From: Torreya grandis
Lineage: Eukaryota; Streptophyta; Pinopsida; Cupressales; Taxaceae
Length of the DNA: 64,000 bases
Assembly: GCA_037957365.1 (NCBI GenBank)
Contig: JARHVA010002425.1
Span: 690,001 to 754,000, forward strand
Direction of reading: 5' to 3'
Part shown: piece by piece, positions 23,701-35,639 of the stretch
How positions within the stretch are numbered: position 1 is the stretch's first letter
How the letters are laid out: every line of letters starts with the position of its first letter
The notes under the pieces: generated by a model
What the model was told of the DNA's origin: nothing
Seen by the model: only the letters and a program-made list of their open reading frames with translations
Database searches by the model: none
Position numbers and translations under genes: made by a program

Positions 23701-26100
23701 TATTTTGTATAAAAACACATGATATATATAAATATTTTGTTTTGATAGTTAGATTTTGGTCTCATGAGTTATATTTTGGTTATGGTTTTAGATACATGGA
23801 TATATTTCTTTTTAGCACATGTATTTTTCTTTTGTTGTATATGTTATAGGAAATATATGTAGAGTGTTTTATTTTCTAGCAATATGTAGTACACATGTAT
23901 GATTAAAAAGAAATAGGCAAAAAAGGATTTGGAAAAGTATAAGTAATCATAAACAAATTCACTACACACTATTTCATGACAGGAAATGTGTATTAACAAA
24001 AGATGACTAAGTATAATAAACCAAAAAAAGTGGTAAACAAGAGGACAAAAAATGTTTCTAAACCATGAAAAACATTGACACCAAGTTAAAACAAGTATAA
24101 TCACACTAAAACATGTTGGGAAGTGTGAAAGTAATGTAATAAAATGGAAATCACATGAAAGAAAAATGGTAAAAAAATAAATTAGTTAAGTCAATCAATC
24201 ATATTAAATCTTATTGGGAAGTATAAAAGAGAAATAAAATTGGCAAAATGGGCTTAAATTAATCACACTAATTCAAGTTGGGAAGTATGAAAAACTTAAT
24301 AAAAATGGTTGGATTCTTACATGCAATCAAAAAATAATAAGATAAAAGTGAAATATTAATGAAGTAATCATAAAACATACTAAATCAAGATGGGAAGCCA
24401 GTCAATGATGTGTAGCTCATAATCAATCACAATTTATCTCAAATTTGACACATGTAATTTCATTGTGACTTGGGTATTGGAAAATTTTGTGAGGAAGGCT
24501 AGGTCTTAGCCATGGTTTTACATTGCAACTCAAAAAGGGAACACCAATGAGGTGGAAATAAAGGTTAAAATGTGGTAAAATGGTATGTTTGGAGTGGTAA
24601 CGTGAAAATTTGGTAATTTATGAGGAAGGCATGGCTTATCCAAGGTCTTATATTGTAACTCATAAATGGGATCCCTAGGGGTAGTGATCAGTGAACAAAA
24701 TAATATTTTTCAATGAAATTTTTTAGGATTGTATGGAATGAAAGATGGAATGTAAGAAGCATAACATAGATGTCTTATGAGAAAACCTTAGGAGACATAA
24801 GGCACATTCAGGATAGAAAGATACTAAGTAACTAGTGACCATCAATATACCAAGGCTACTTGTTCACTATCGCACAAAGTTATGTAGGAAAATAAGTGTG
24901 GTACTAAGATCAACTCATGTTGGTTTTGAAAAATAAAATTAAAATGGACCTACCTTCCCACAATGTGTTCTATGTTCCTCAGGACCCCTTATAGATATGT
25001 TACTCTATTGTGAAGATTGGGTACTTGTGTGAGAAAGTAAGTAGTACTAAAATATTTTTTTATTCTCTTTTTCTAATCTACTGGCCTATCACACCCCAAT
25101 GGACCTAAAATATATCATGAGACCAATTTTGGAGTTTGAGATTTGATTAGAAAAAGGATATGTGCTTAGAATCATGTCTTTTAGTGTGATTTGACTTTTG
25201 AAAATTTTGAATGTTGCCTTTTAGATCATCACCTTTTGTTAAATGATTTGGCTTTTGAATTCTTATGTATTTTAAGATTCCTCCTCTATATATAATTGGA
25301 ATGACCAATCATGAAAGATAAATCTATACACATGAATGATATTTAGGCTTTGGATAAAGGAAGCTAAGTATCCAAAAACATGACTGATTAGAATACTTAG
25401 GCTAAACTATGAACCAACATGTTATCTCAAGTCTCAACCATGTGTATGGTTATTTTGAGAAAGGGAAGAAGGGAAATAAAGGGAGATTCAAAGTGGACCA
25501 ATAAAAGGAGATTAATTTTTTTTTAACTAATCACATGGGAAATAAGGAATGATTAAAGGGAGCAAGGTTTTTTTTAACCAAGTCACAATAACAATTATCC
25601 GTGTTGATGGAGATAAGATAGAAAAAAATCATGAAATAGAATAAGATAACCATATAAAAGGAACTCATGAAGAAGAAGTATTTAATTATAAAAAAAATTC
25701 ATAAGAGAACATAAAAAAAATAATGACATCATAAGCAACATGTAGTGTTAAACAAAAGTCATCATATAAGATAGATAAGAATTTTACACAATGTCAAATG
25801 ATATAAGATAGATAAATGTAAAATTGGAGCACATGTCCAATCCAAATGAAGAATTAAATGAAATAACACCATGATTATTTTCATAAATATTAATACATTT
25901 ATCCACAAACATTATCTATAACATCTCATAAGTTTTGATGAAGTTTAACTCGGTCTACAACCAACATTTCATCAACCTTCAAGGAAAGTTGAGAAAATAC
26001 TTTGTATCAAATCTCCTTGATGGAAAATGTAAGAATGTCTGAAGGATCATGCTGATGAGGGTTATTGTGTAAGGTAGATCAAGAGAAGAATGGACTCTAC
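23701..26100. other. TAT-AB internal non-coding region with degenerate repeats
   Basis: No gene is seen. Two weak internal repeat families are visible. A unit like AATCACACTAA...TTGGGAAGTATGAAA recurs four times at 24099-24400. A ~75-base block with GTGAGGAAGGC and TTACATTGCAACTC occurs at about 24479-24552 and, diverged, at 24603-24681. The RT and integrase of an autonomous Tat element would be expected in this interval and are not there. Confidence 0.5.
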
Positions 26101-26107
26101 AAGAGAT

Positions 26108-26240
26108 GAAGGGGTCACTAGTGGATAATGAGCCACAAGTGAATTAATCACCGGTGGATAAGGGGCCACAAGTGAAGGAGGATCCATGAGTGAGGAAATC
26201 ACAGGTGGAGAAAATACCATTGGTGGTGGATCCATGAGGG
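26108..26240. repeat. Degenerate ~33-36 bp tandem repeat (Pro-rich on the minus strand)
   Basis: Units built on CACTAGTGGATAATGAGCC-like text recur about four times. The minus strand reads Ser-Pro-Pro-Val/Leu-rich peptide repeats, which suggests an old low-complexity coding region. Confidence 0.5.
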
Positions 26241-27399
26241 AATAAAGGGGATCCTTTTTATGAGGGTGAAGGAAGGATAGTAGGCATAGGAATGGTCATG
26301 AGGTGATCTTTGAGATGTTGTTGAAGGATGCATAAATGATTAAAGTGATGAATACCACATTGGTTCTAGAGACAATATGCCTCTCATATTTGGGAAGATA
26401 TTAAGGTAATAGTTTTAGGGGGGTATAGCCTTGTCTATGGGCTAAGGAGTGGTAGGATGCAAAGCATCTATATATTATCATAGATTATGATAATGCATGG
26501 ATGAATGATTATTTGTGCTATGGAAGAAACATATATGCATGTTATTAGACTTTATAGGTGTACTAACAAAAGGAGTGGAAATTGAAGCTGAAGAAGGTTA
26601 GTGTAATAAACAATCTCTAGTCCAATGACCAGTAACTATATGAATATCACCATATGGTTGATCAACCCATTTGGTGGGAAAAGGATTAAGTTATAGTAAA
26701 GGGAGAAAACCATTACCATAAAAAGGTGGGGATGCTAGAGAGAATAGGTGAGGTTTAATGGAAGGAGCAATAAGATATGAATTAGGAAGAAAATTAACTA
26801 GAGAGAAAAAGTGGGAATAAGATCCAAACTTGGATCAACTAAGGGAGGGGTGGGATTCATGGAAGGCTAAAGGATAATCACAAGCATCTCAAGAATAAGT
26901 TAGCTATAGGGGCCCTGGTATATATCAAAGTGATAGGGACCAGTCATAGCATGATCCATAATCATAATCCTATGAGGATCTTCAAAAAATAGAGGTGTGC
27001 ACACATCTCTTCCTTAAAAACAAAAGAAAAAATGCTAAAATTAGGAATGATATAGATTGGAATGCTAGAATATATATAGAAAGACTGAAGTAAAAAGGAG
27101 TGATAAATAATAATTTTAGCATCTTGGTCCTAAATAAGACCTCATAAGAATGGATCATCTAAGGTATATCCATCATCATAGTTAGGTGTATGAAGATCAA
27201 TGGAATAGGTAGGGATGACCTTGTCATCTAATGTGATGTGATGAATGGAGTGTCAAGCCATAGTTAAGATAATAGGTATATCATCACTAGGTGGTTGATG
27301 GAAATATGACTTTAGAGAAGGTGGAAGTTGAGAAATGAGATGAGGTAAGAAATTTGAGGTTTTGATCTTGAGATTGTTCTCATCAAGCTCATCATCATC
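26241..27399 (-). other. Post-protease region of TAT-AB with a second knuckle-like motif
   Basis: Minus translation gives fragments of Pro/Ser-rich protein. At 26656-26610 it gives YGDIHIVTGHWTRDC, which resembles the Tat gag knuckle CxxH...GHxTxxC with its first Cys lost. That is odd downstream of protease. It may be a second gag fragment or chance. Confidence 0.3.
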
Positions 27400-28031
27400 T
27401 AAATCTAGGAGGTTAGGTGGGATATTTTTGATGAGTTTGAGGTGACCATTGTAACCTCGGGTGAAGTTGATAGGAAAGTTAAATAGTTAAGATTCATAAA
27501 ATGGAATGCTCGACAAGGATCAAGGATTGGAATCTTGAAGACATCATGGTCTTGGAATTATTCAAAATTCTAAGTGCTAGTGTCACATTGAATCCTATAA
27601 ATTGCTCCATTGTGAGAAAATTTGACACATTAGCAAGTGGAGGAGGTAACTACTTTCATGTAATGAGTTTATGGCCTACTAACCAAAATTTTATAGGACA
27701 GAGGAAAGTTGAACACTCAAATAGTGACATGTGGGATGGTGATAGGGTGCCACACGGCATTTACCTTCAGTCATAGCCTTGAGACGTGATGCGTGTGGAC
27801 TTAAGATTACATTTTAGAATATCCAAGGGTTTTAATAAAATTGATAGAGGCAACATAAGTTCTTGACCTTTCATCAATCAAGGCATTCTTTACTTGGTTA
27901 TCACCAATTTGGACACTGATAAAAAGGGGAGGATCAGCAGTACAAAGAAAAATCTCATCAAGGATCATAGAAGAATTAGGGAATTTAAGGGAAAAAAAAG
28001 TGTCCATTGTTTCATCAATGTATATGGACAT
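27400..28031 (-). pseudogene. TAT-AB aspartic protease
   Basis: The minus frame 27807-28031 carries PLFISVQIGDNQVKNALIDE, then a segment ending INFIKTLGYSKM, the N-terminal half of a Tat-type retropepsin. The active site at 27861-27884 is now D-E-R instead of D-S/T-G. Past a stop, the flap half is visible as YKILVSRP near 27660-27690 (family YNLLLGRPW), followed by VKFSHNG. It sits directly downstream of gag and would have processed it. Confidence 0.7.
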
Positions 28032-28039
28032 CTCTTCGT

Positions 28040-30357
28040 ACTATTGTAAAATTCTATCTTCTAATCCAAATAAGGTGGATTCATGTCTTGATAGGGGAGG
28101 ATGAGGGATGTTCATTTTAAACAAGAGCTACATAAGATGATTATGGTGATGCAGAGAAGTCTGCATAAGTTCGAGAAATGGGATTTGAGATGGGAGATTA
28201 GTAAGTTCCATGATAAGATCCCACTCATCATAACCCATAAGGGGATTATTAGAAAGATGTGCATAGTGTTGAAGGAGGTATTTAGAACGAAGAGCCAAAG
28301 TACATGTGAATTTTTGTTGATAAGAAGTGGGAGGTTTAATTGGAGGATAAGTTTGTTTATTGTCTTGAGAAGATGGGGTAATTGATGTAGTTTTGATTTG
28401 AGATAAATTGGAAGAAATGTTAGTAGTAGTTTAAGTATCTTTGGTTATGGGTAAAGAGGTTGGAGGAGTGGTAGAAATGGTATGATAAGTGTTATACAAG
28501 GGAGGTGTTGGATTTGGTTCATCAAAATATATAAGGTCTTCTTGCCCCAACTCTATTAAGTTAGTTGGGGAAGAGTCTTGGATAACATGAGAAGTGTGAG
28601 ACAATTAAAGAGTGTGGATGGGATGAAGATCAATGAAGGTAACCACCCTTTGAATATTAGTCATATTGACCACATTATCTTCTAGATTTGGGTCAAGAAG
28701 ACTATCAACATATTGGTAGAATGGGTAGGCTTATCTTAATTGTCTTGGTGATTTAGAAGAGGGTTTTTATAGATGGCCAAATGAGCATTATCCTGGTTCA
28801 AAGAATAAGATTTAGTTTGTGTTTCATGGGCTTAAAAGGCAATGTCATAGGCTTGTTGACATTTATAAATGATAGAATCATGGTCAAAATTAAGACTGAG
28901 AAGTAAATCCATATCCAAATTATGAATTTTCCTACAAGTCTCATGAGAATGAACCCATCTAGCATGAAACCAAAAAAAATTATTGGGATTATACCATGAT
29001 TCATGGGATGAGTGGGATCAAGTTCTCATGGAAGAGGCCTTGGTAGATGATTTTGTAATTTTTATAAGGATAAAGGTTTATGAATATTGATGTTATTTGT
29101 TGAAGATAGATGAGTATTAGTGATGTGGTTGGAAGATGAAGCTTATTCTAGAACTTGGTTGGGAATAATAACTTGAACAGTATGAATTGTTTCATAAAAA
29201 TTAGTGACACCATTGTTAGTAGCATGACTTTTTAAAAAAAATTATTAACATGTGAGTACCCATAGAAGGTTATGATGGCTTGAATTGATGCATGAGGAAA
29301 TCTTGGCACTTGGATTGGTCAATAGACTCTTCTAAAGTGCATAGAGAGATAGTCCAGACTTGATATTACAACTTGGGATAAAGAGCGTTGGTAAACAGAT
29401 GAAAAAGGTTATCATATACCATATTGTGTTCACATTTGTTAGACAAGGTCTTCCATTATTTGATAAAATCTTGTGCAATTTTCATCTCAAGTTGCTTAAA
29501 ATTAATCAAATAGACCAAGGTATTTTCAGAGAGATCACTAGTTTGAAACTCTTGGACTAGACCATTGACTAAATCTTCCAAACTAGTGATGAAATGAGAT
29601 TTGAGTTGGTTATTCCAATCTAAATCATCACCCATGAGAGTTTTTGCTAATATCTTGGTAGCAGTAAAAGTATTTAATTTAACCTAATCTTTGTATAGAT
29701 TTCCAAAAGTTTTCAAACGGAGGGTAGGATCCATTGACCTAGTGTAGGATATGGTAGGGGTGATACCTCCTATATCGATGTTATAAATTTGAGGTGTAGG
29801 AGGCTCATTTTGAAGGTATGTGATTATTGTGTTAACAAGAGGAGGTTGAGGGATAATATTACCATAGGAATATTGAAGAGGAGGAGGGGGAACATTTTGG
29901 TTATGTGTTCCCCATGGAACCTATTGAGGGTGATTGGGAAGATGGATAAGATGATTTTGGATTTGCATCATTTGGTTGGAATTGTTAGTGTGGAAAGCAT
30001 TTATTTGATTAAGACTTTGTAATGGAAGTTTATGGGTTTGAGTCATGTTATTTGCAATGTGTGATGTATTAGAATTGGTAGTAGTGGTTTGAGCACCACT
30101 ATGGGTGTTAGTAGTAGTTTGAGAGGAATTATTGGTGAGGCACTAGTATCATGATTCACTCATGTGGAAAGAGATGTACTAGTAGAGGGATGAGAAGAAG
30201 CAACACTAGAGGTATGATTACCGTGGGTAGAAAATGATGCACTAGTGGAAGAATTGAGAAGAGTGGGTCTTGGAAGAGGCCTAATAGATGTAGAATCTAC
30301 CATGTTAGTAGATATAATAGGCATAGAGGTGGAGGAAACCAAAGAGGAAGATGCCAT
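28040..30357 (-). pseudogene. TAT-AB gag
   Basis: The start is at ATG 30357 with a Ser/Thr/Pro-rich N-terminus (65 open codons to 30160). Broken gag core follows around 29280-29800, with the segments GDDLDWNNQLKSHF, LVYLINFKQLEMKIAQDFI and KTLSNKCEHNMVYDNLFHLF, matching the F..Y...W..........L..F pattern of Tat gag. A degenerate knuckle WFHARWVHSHETC lies at 28990-28933. The frame is broken repeatedly. GYP-F inserted about 30 bases upstream of this ATG, separating gag from its leader at 41921-44340. Confidence 0.65.
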
Positions 30358-30389
30358 GGTATGAGAAGGGGTAAAATAAGAGGGAAGAT

Positions 30390-31385
30390 ATTGGACCCCA
30401 CATTTTGGCTAAGTATTTTGGCATGAAATCAGCATGATGTCAAAGAAGCATAATGTAGAAAGACTATGGTGTGGAACTAGATTGGTTCAAAAGCACCATG
30501 GCACAAAACCAACAAGGCACAAATGGACAAGGGTATGTAAGCAACAACATGAGAAGACCTAGTCAAAGAGGAGAATTAACCACAAGGAAATTGAGAACAT
30601 AGGACTCATAATAATAGAAAAGACTAGGGAAACACATGGGAAGTGGGAGACAGTTAAGGAATAATTCTCAAGGGTGACTCAAACTTTATCCATCAAGATT
30701 TTTTCACCAGCATATAAAGAGATAGACACATGGTAGCAAGGATCTACTATAGAATGAGTATATAGGGGTCAAAAATGCCTAGGTCCTTAGGAAACACTAG
30801 TTAATAGACTGCCATGACTCTTAGTTCATAGAGAGTTCATTGGCCAATTAATCATGTCACTTATGTTATAACTACTTCATCGGGGATACAAAACTATAAA
30901 TACCCCTATATGAAAGCATTGGAAGGTGATGGATTTTGGATATGATTTTAATGAAGCAAAATATAGAATTATAAATATTATAATCAATTATGGTGTTCAT
31001 GTTCTTGTTTAGATGATAGTTATGCCTATGTGGTAGGTTTATGTTGAGTACTCAAAGTTTTAAATTAATATAAGTTCTATGCAAACCTTTAATTTTTTTG
31101 AGTAACAATCTCTGAGCTTCATGGCACTTCTTTTCATAATTATGGTTATTGAGCATAATGATACTAGGATCAAAGTAATGTATCTTTTTTTTATGTAACT
31201 TCTAATCAGATATAAGTTTTAACCCAAAGACTATGCTTGATATGTAACTACATAATATAACCCATGGGAACTAGTCTCTAGCTGTATGCTTTGGGTGAGC
31301 ACTCAAGACCATAGTTTTGCATGAAGGGCCAGTGCACTAGCACGTTAGGGATAAATTTCAATGCCCAAAACATTAGTAAAAAACC
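30390..31385 (+). repeat. GYP-F 5' LTR
   Basis: Bounded by TTGGACCCCACATTTTGG at the start and, at the end, by the segment 31275-31385 that recurs at 41808-41915. Only the last ~110 bp have a partner in the window, so the left edge rests on its proximity to the TAT-AB gag ATG and on the LTR-like start. Confidence 0.5.
30895..30902 (+). promoter_or_regulatory. GYP-F LTR TATA box
   Basis: TATAAATA is followed by ACCCCTATATG. Its position, about 490 bases before the LTR end, and its plus orientation fit a Pol II LTR promoter. Confidence 0.5.
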
Positions 31386-32107
31386 CAAAATTCTGTTTCA
31401 TTGCTTGGATCCATAGTGATTTTTTCATAGTAATGGAAGATGCTTGAATGTATCACCCTTGAGAGTATTATATGATTACTAGGGTTGAGGATAATTTTTG
31501 GTTCCTTAACTTGAACCAAGATTTTTTGTATGTCAGTGGGTAGAAAAAAATCTCTACAGTGTATTATATGAAACTTTCTTTGTTAAAATCCTAGTTTTTT
31601 GCATACTTGGCTATCTATGTATGCTCAAGGTTGATCATGAAACTTTGGGAGAAGATAGTTTTGGATATTAGAAATAAAAAGAGATTTAATATGACTCAAA
31701 ATGCCATGGACATGAGATGTTAACATTTGGTGGAGAGAAGTGTTGAATAGCTACATTTTGGAGTATGATGTAACTACCTATTCTTGTCTAAAAGAATCCA
31801 AGTTCCAGTTCCTCAGAGAACCACATGGCTGATATATTATACATTTATCATTAGAAATTAATAAGTTATTTATTAACCATAGGCTTGAAACTATTTCAAT
31901 GGAGAGATACATCCCTCTTTGCATTAGTTGCATATTTGGGAGGGGAATAGTGAAGAGTTGGTAAAGTATTAGAGGTTAATAATGGTAACCAATCAACAGA
32001 CATTATGGAAGTGAAAATATGATGAAGCTAGATAGAGTATCAAAGGAGTCAATAGTACAAAAAGGGATAGGGAGAACTCAATAAGTGTTGTTAGGATCAA
32101 TAGGGAA
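31386..32107 (+). other. GYP-F leader
   Basis: Sequence between the 5' LTR and the first gag frame. I could not identify a convincing primer site. The antisense frame at 31993-32220 is not supported. Confidence 0.4.
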
Positions 32108-32569
32108 GTGGAAACACATAAAGAGGACCCCATCACTTTTGAAACATACCCCATGTCACTTTTATTATATGAAGGAGAACTGAGTTTGAAACAACCAAGC
32201 TCCCCAACCATAGTGTGCACTCATGCTTTTGAATTAGATGAATTATGTATACATAATTGGGATATAGATATCATGAAATCAGAAACTGATCCTATAAGAG
32301 ATATTGTAATTGAACAAATTGTAACTCATATAAAATTAACGCTTTATTTCCCTTTTCAAGGGAATTTCATGGCTCAACTTGGGATACATGGAGGACTTGG
32401 AATTCAGAGTGGAAAAATTATGGGCCAAAATCTAATTAATCAACCAATTACCATGCCCCATGACATGAGCATTGTTGTTGGAGGCAGACTAGGAGGTGGT
32501 ATGGGAGGAAGTGGTGGAATTTCCCCTCAAGGGGCAAGATCTGGGGGTTCTCAAAAACCACCAACATAA
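32108..32569 (+). CDS. GYP-F gag N-terminal region (153-codon open frame)
   Basis: One of the longest intact frames in the window. It starts METHKEDPITFETYP and ends with a Gly-rich tail (GGRLGGGMGGSGG) and QKPPT. It resembles no enzyme. It lies directly upstream of, and near in frame to, the retrotransposon gag core beginning about 32580, so I read it as the variable gag N-terminus. No signal peptide or membrane segment is evident. It may be non-functional despite being open. Confidence 0.5.
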   Translation: METHKEDPITFETYPMSLLLYEGELSLKQPSSPTIVCTHAFELDELCIHNWDIDIMKSETDPIRDIVIEQIVTHIKLTLYFPFQGNFMAQLGIHGGLGIQSGKIMGQNLINQPITMPHDMSIVVGGRLGGGMGGSGGISPQGARSGGSQKPPT

Positions 32570-33150
32570 GCACCTCATCTACCCATGGTATATTATGAAA
32601 TGATGCTTCACTTACCTAAATATTGAGGTGTAGAGAATGTTGTAGAATATGTCCATAAGTGTGAACTTATTTAGAGGGCATGAGGGATCACTTATTCTGA
32701 GTGAAAATCCACACAATTTTTTACTACACTTTTAGAAAGGGCACATAAGTGGTATAAAAAGTTTGACCCAAAAAACATGGTGGCTGAATATGATCAACTC
32801 AAAACAAAATTCCTTCAGGAATTTGAAATTTCCAAACTTGAGAAATAAAGTATTATTATGCTGAGGGGTATAAAGAAGGAACTTACTAAAAGTGTATGGG
32901 AATATGATGTAAGGTTCAAAACACTTTTGTCTAAGCTACCATTTAAAATCAATTCTTCTCATCATGCACAATGGTTTTTAGGAGGGTTTTTATTTCCTTT
33001 CCAATGAGCACTATCCCAAAAGAATTTTACTATCCTGCACAAAGCTTTAGAAGCCACCCTTCACACTAAAAATATTAGTAGTATTGATACTAGGATAAGT
33101 CCCTTCATGGAAGTCCAAATAGATTCAATGACATTGCATATTAAAAAATA
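32570..33150 (+). pseudogene. GYP-F gag core
   Basis: Plus translation gives a clear retrotransposon gag domain: LHLPKYQGVENVVEYVHKCE, then FTTLLERAHKWYKKFDPKNM, then YDQLKTKFLQEFEISKLEK, and the downstream helix block SVWEYDVRFKTLLSKL. The Trp-Tyr near the middle and the F..EF spacing are typical. A handful of stops interrupt it. Confidence 0.8.
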
Positions 33151-33179
33151 ATTATAAATAATGTATATGATACTCGTAA

Positions 33180-33620
33180 TGGTCTTTGTTGCATCGATTG
33201 TGAGTTTTAAAGACATAATTGAAATAATTACCCATGTAAAAACATTCGTACTATATTGAAGTAGTCATGTGAAATCTTCCATGAAGAGCATGATGTATGC
33301 TTATACCCTCTTTTGCAGTGAGACAGAAATTCTAAGGTGTCTAAATATTTTAAAATATATGATGCTTATACCCATGACACAAATGATTATCAATTGATTA
33401 GTGATATCCATGAAGCATGTGCATGTGGTACGTGCTAAACCTTTATGACCAACAATTAGGATAATGGTGGATATTGGGGTTGAGGTAGAGGATGAGGATG
33501 AGGAGGTAGTTGTTTCCCACCAGGAACATGTTATAAGTGTGCATCCATAGACCACTATCAAATGGATTGTCTATTTTATCCTACGTGTGATTTTTATAAA
33601 AGGACCATCGATTGGAAGAA
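33180..33620 (+). pseudogene. GYP-F gag zinc knuckles
   Basis: A perfect C-x2-C-x4-H-x4-C motif, CYKCASIDHYQMDC, lies at about 33531-33572. It is flanked by a degenerate knuckle upstream (CIDCEF...RHN...YPC, 33190-33240) and another downstream with a frameshift (CDFYKR...DHRLEECP). A basic Gly/Arg/Trp stretch precedes the intact one. These would bind element RNA. Confidence 0.75.
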
Positions 33621-34139
33621 TGTCCTGACTTATACATGGCCATCACTAAGGAGAGAAATGAAAAAGATGTAGGTATGATTCACATTGATAAGCCATATTG
33701 GCATGCATGTTTAAGAACCCCAACAACTCAACAAGTAAATATCACTATGTGTAATAGAGGATAGTCTCAATCTACATTTATTCCTACTAAGAAGGTTCAA
33801 TGTGAAGAGCCTTGAGTGAGGAAGTATCATGATTACCGATAATAGAAAGATGTGCTCCAAGACAATATGATGGTGGTATGAGAACTACAAGGAGAAATTC
33901 AATTTCTTAAGGACCAAGAAGCAACATAATGTACTAATATGTAGAAGGTAATAGAGCCTCAAAATGTGGTACAAAATGATTTTCAAGAGCTTTAAAAGCA
34001 TATGCTAGATGAAGACATTGCCCTACAACTAAGCATTTGGTTTAAAAATCAATTACAAACACTAACTGGCACTCAACCTCAAATGACATGGCAAACTAAG
34101 GATCATTATTTAAATCATGCTCATAAAAAAGATACCCCT

Positions 34140-34420
34140 ATTTTTCTTAACTTTCTAGAAGACAAAAAAATACTAGTGAATGTTGCTATTAATGGTTAGG
34201 TAATTTAGAACATCCTAGTTGACACTGACATTGAAGTTAACATCCTCACCAATAATGCATGGCACAAAATGGCTAGTCTTGCATTACAACCTTCATTACA
34301 CATATTATTCATGGATAATAAAACTCATGCCCTGTTGATTGGTGTCCTCAAGAATAAAATAATGGACATCCTTATACTACCTTTCAACACAAACTTTAAA
34401 GTTCTCAAGTTAGTAGAGGT
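34140..34420 (+). pseudogene. GYP-F aspartic protease
   Basis: The sequence NILVDTDIEVNILTNNAWHK at about 34207-34270 is a retropepsin active-site loop with D-T-D (34221-34229) where D-T-G is expected. The following segment to 34420 has protease-like beta strands but no clear flap. It sits between the gag knuckles and the second gag-like block. The open frame 34002-34199 supplies its N-terminal lead. Confidence 0.65.
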
Positions 34421-34789
34421 GATGATGTCCTAGCTCTATTAGGGCAACCTTGATGTTATGAAAATAATGTAGACTTAAGTTTCAAAAAATTGCTACATCA
34501 ATTTTGAGAATGCTGATCAACACATTTTTATTCCCCTAGATCAAACACATGGGGTGGAAGAAGATATTAACCACATTTATAATGTCATTTCCAGATATGA
34601 TAAGCAATGTGATCCTACTCTTGATGGTTTCCTCTGATGGATGGACACTCAATCCCTTTTTGATACTACAAGTAATGATTGTAATTGTTGGGTATGGTGA
34701 CTATGACCTCATTGAAAGAGAGTGCAGTGTTATTGGTAGTTAGGAGAACATTCCACACCAGCGTCATAAACATCACAAGTTTATTTTCC

Positions 34790-35270
34790 TTCTTACCAAT
34801 CAATTCATGAGGGGACCAATGATATATGTGCCCTTACAAAGACTCGATGTAGCCCCTTAATTTCATGGACAAATGGAAGTCTGCAACCTTATCTAGTGAC
34901 TTGAAGAATTTGATCACTCTGATAATGATCGTATATGATCTTTAGTTCACCTCTTTGATGGTATAGCTACAAGATGGTGGCAAACCCATCATGAGTGACT
35001 TCTCTAGTGGGATCAAGTATGTTCTACTTTGCATCACTAGTTCCATCATGACAATCGAGTTAAGAGAATAATCAACTGTATTAGAGTACAAGCACCTAAA
35101 CCCCAAATAGAGGCATGTGAGTCAATATGGAGAGCTAAAGAGTCTTACTTACTAGATCACTTATGGGTACATGTATTATATGGAAATTTATGAACCTGGG
35201 TGCCATCATGGTATGTTTATAAAGAGTGACATATAGGCACCTAGTTTTGGCATCTATTAAAGGAAAACAT
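34790..35270 (+). pseudogene. GYP-F second gag-like domain between protease and RT
   Basis: Plus translation shows FHGQMEV, then LEEFDHSDNDRI, then LVHLFDGIATRWWQTHHE and WDQVCSTLHH, then FHHDN. This is the pattern P.F.G......WL..F........RI..A...F.G.A..WW.....W..F...L...F of a retrotransposon gag core, broken by at least six stops. The element already has a gag core at 32.6 kb, so this is either a duplicated gag or the start of a second element joined here. Confidence 0.5.
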
Positions 35271-35639
35271 GAACTCGACACTGTCTTATTCCTCTCCAAG
35301 GATGGATTTGTACCTTACTCTCTAGGCCATGCATGAAGTTATTGGTGACCCTAGTCCCATTGAATATCACCTGAGATATATCCATAATGTCTTAAAATAA
35401 GGTTTAGTTATCTTCAATGAACCATCTACACAACTTTTTCCTTCACCAAAACCAATCCTTGATCAGGACTAATGTGAAGAAATACATCTAGGAAAATATA
35501 AGCTAGTGTTTCCGATAGAAGAAGGTGAAGGGTCCAACCCATTTACCCCTCTATAAAATCACTTGGATATCCTTATGGACTATGACACATGAGATATTTG
35601 TGACACTAGTACTGACATAGACCACCCTTATTCTGGGCC

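Noticed and set aside
27501..27776. 91-residue plus-strand frame
   Set aside because: It is antisense to the TAT-AB protease, whose flap motif reads on the minus strand.
30395..30412. Possible primer-binding site (minus AAAATGTGGGGTCC) just above the TAT-AB gag ATG
   Set aside because: It lies at the start of the GYP-F LTR, and the true TAT-AB primer site is at 44341-44360. The resemblance is probably chance.
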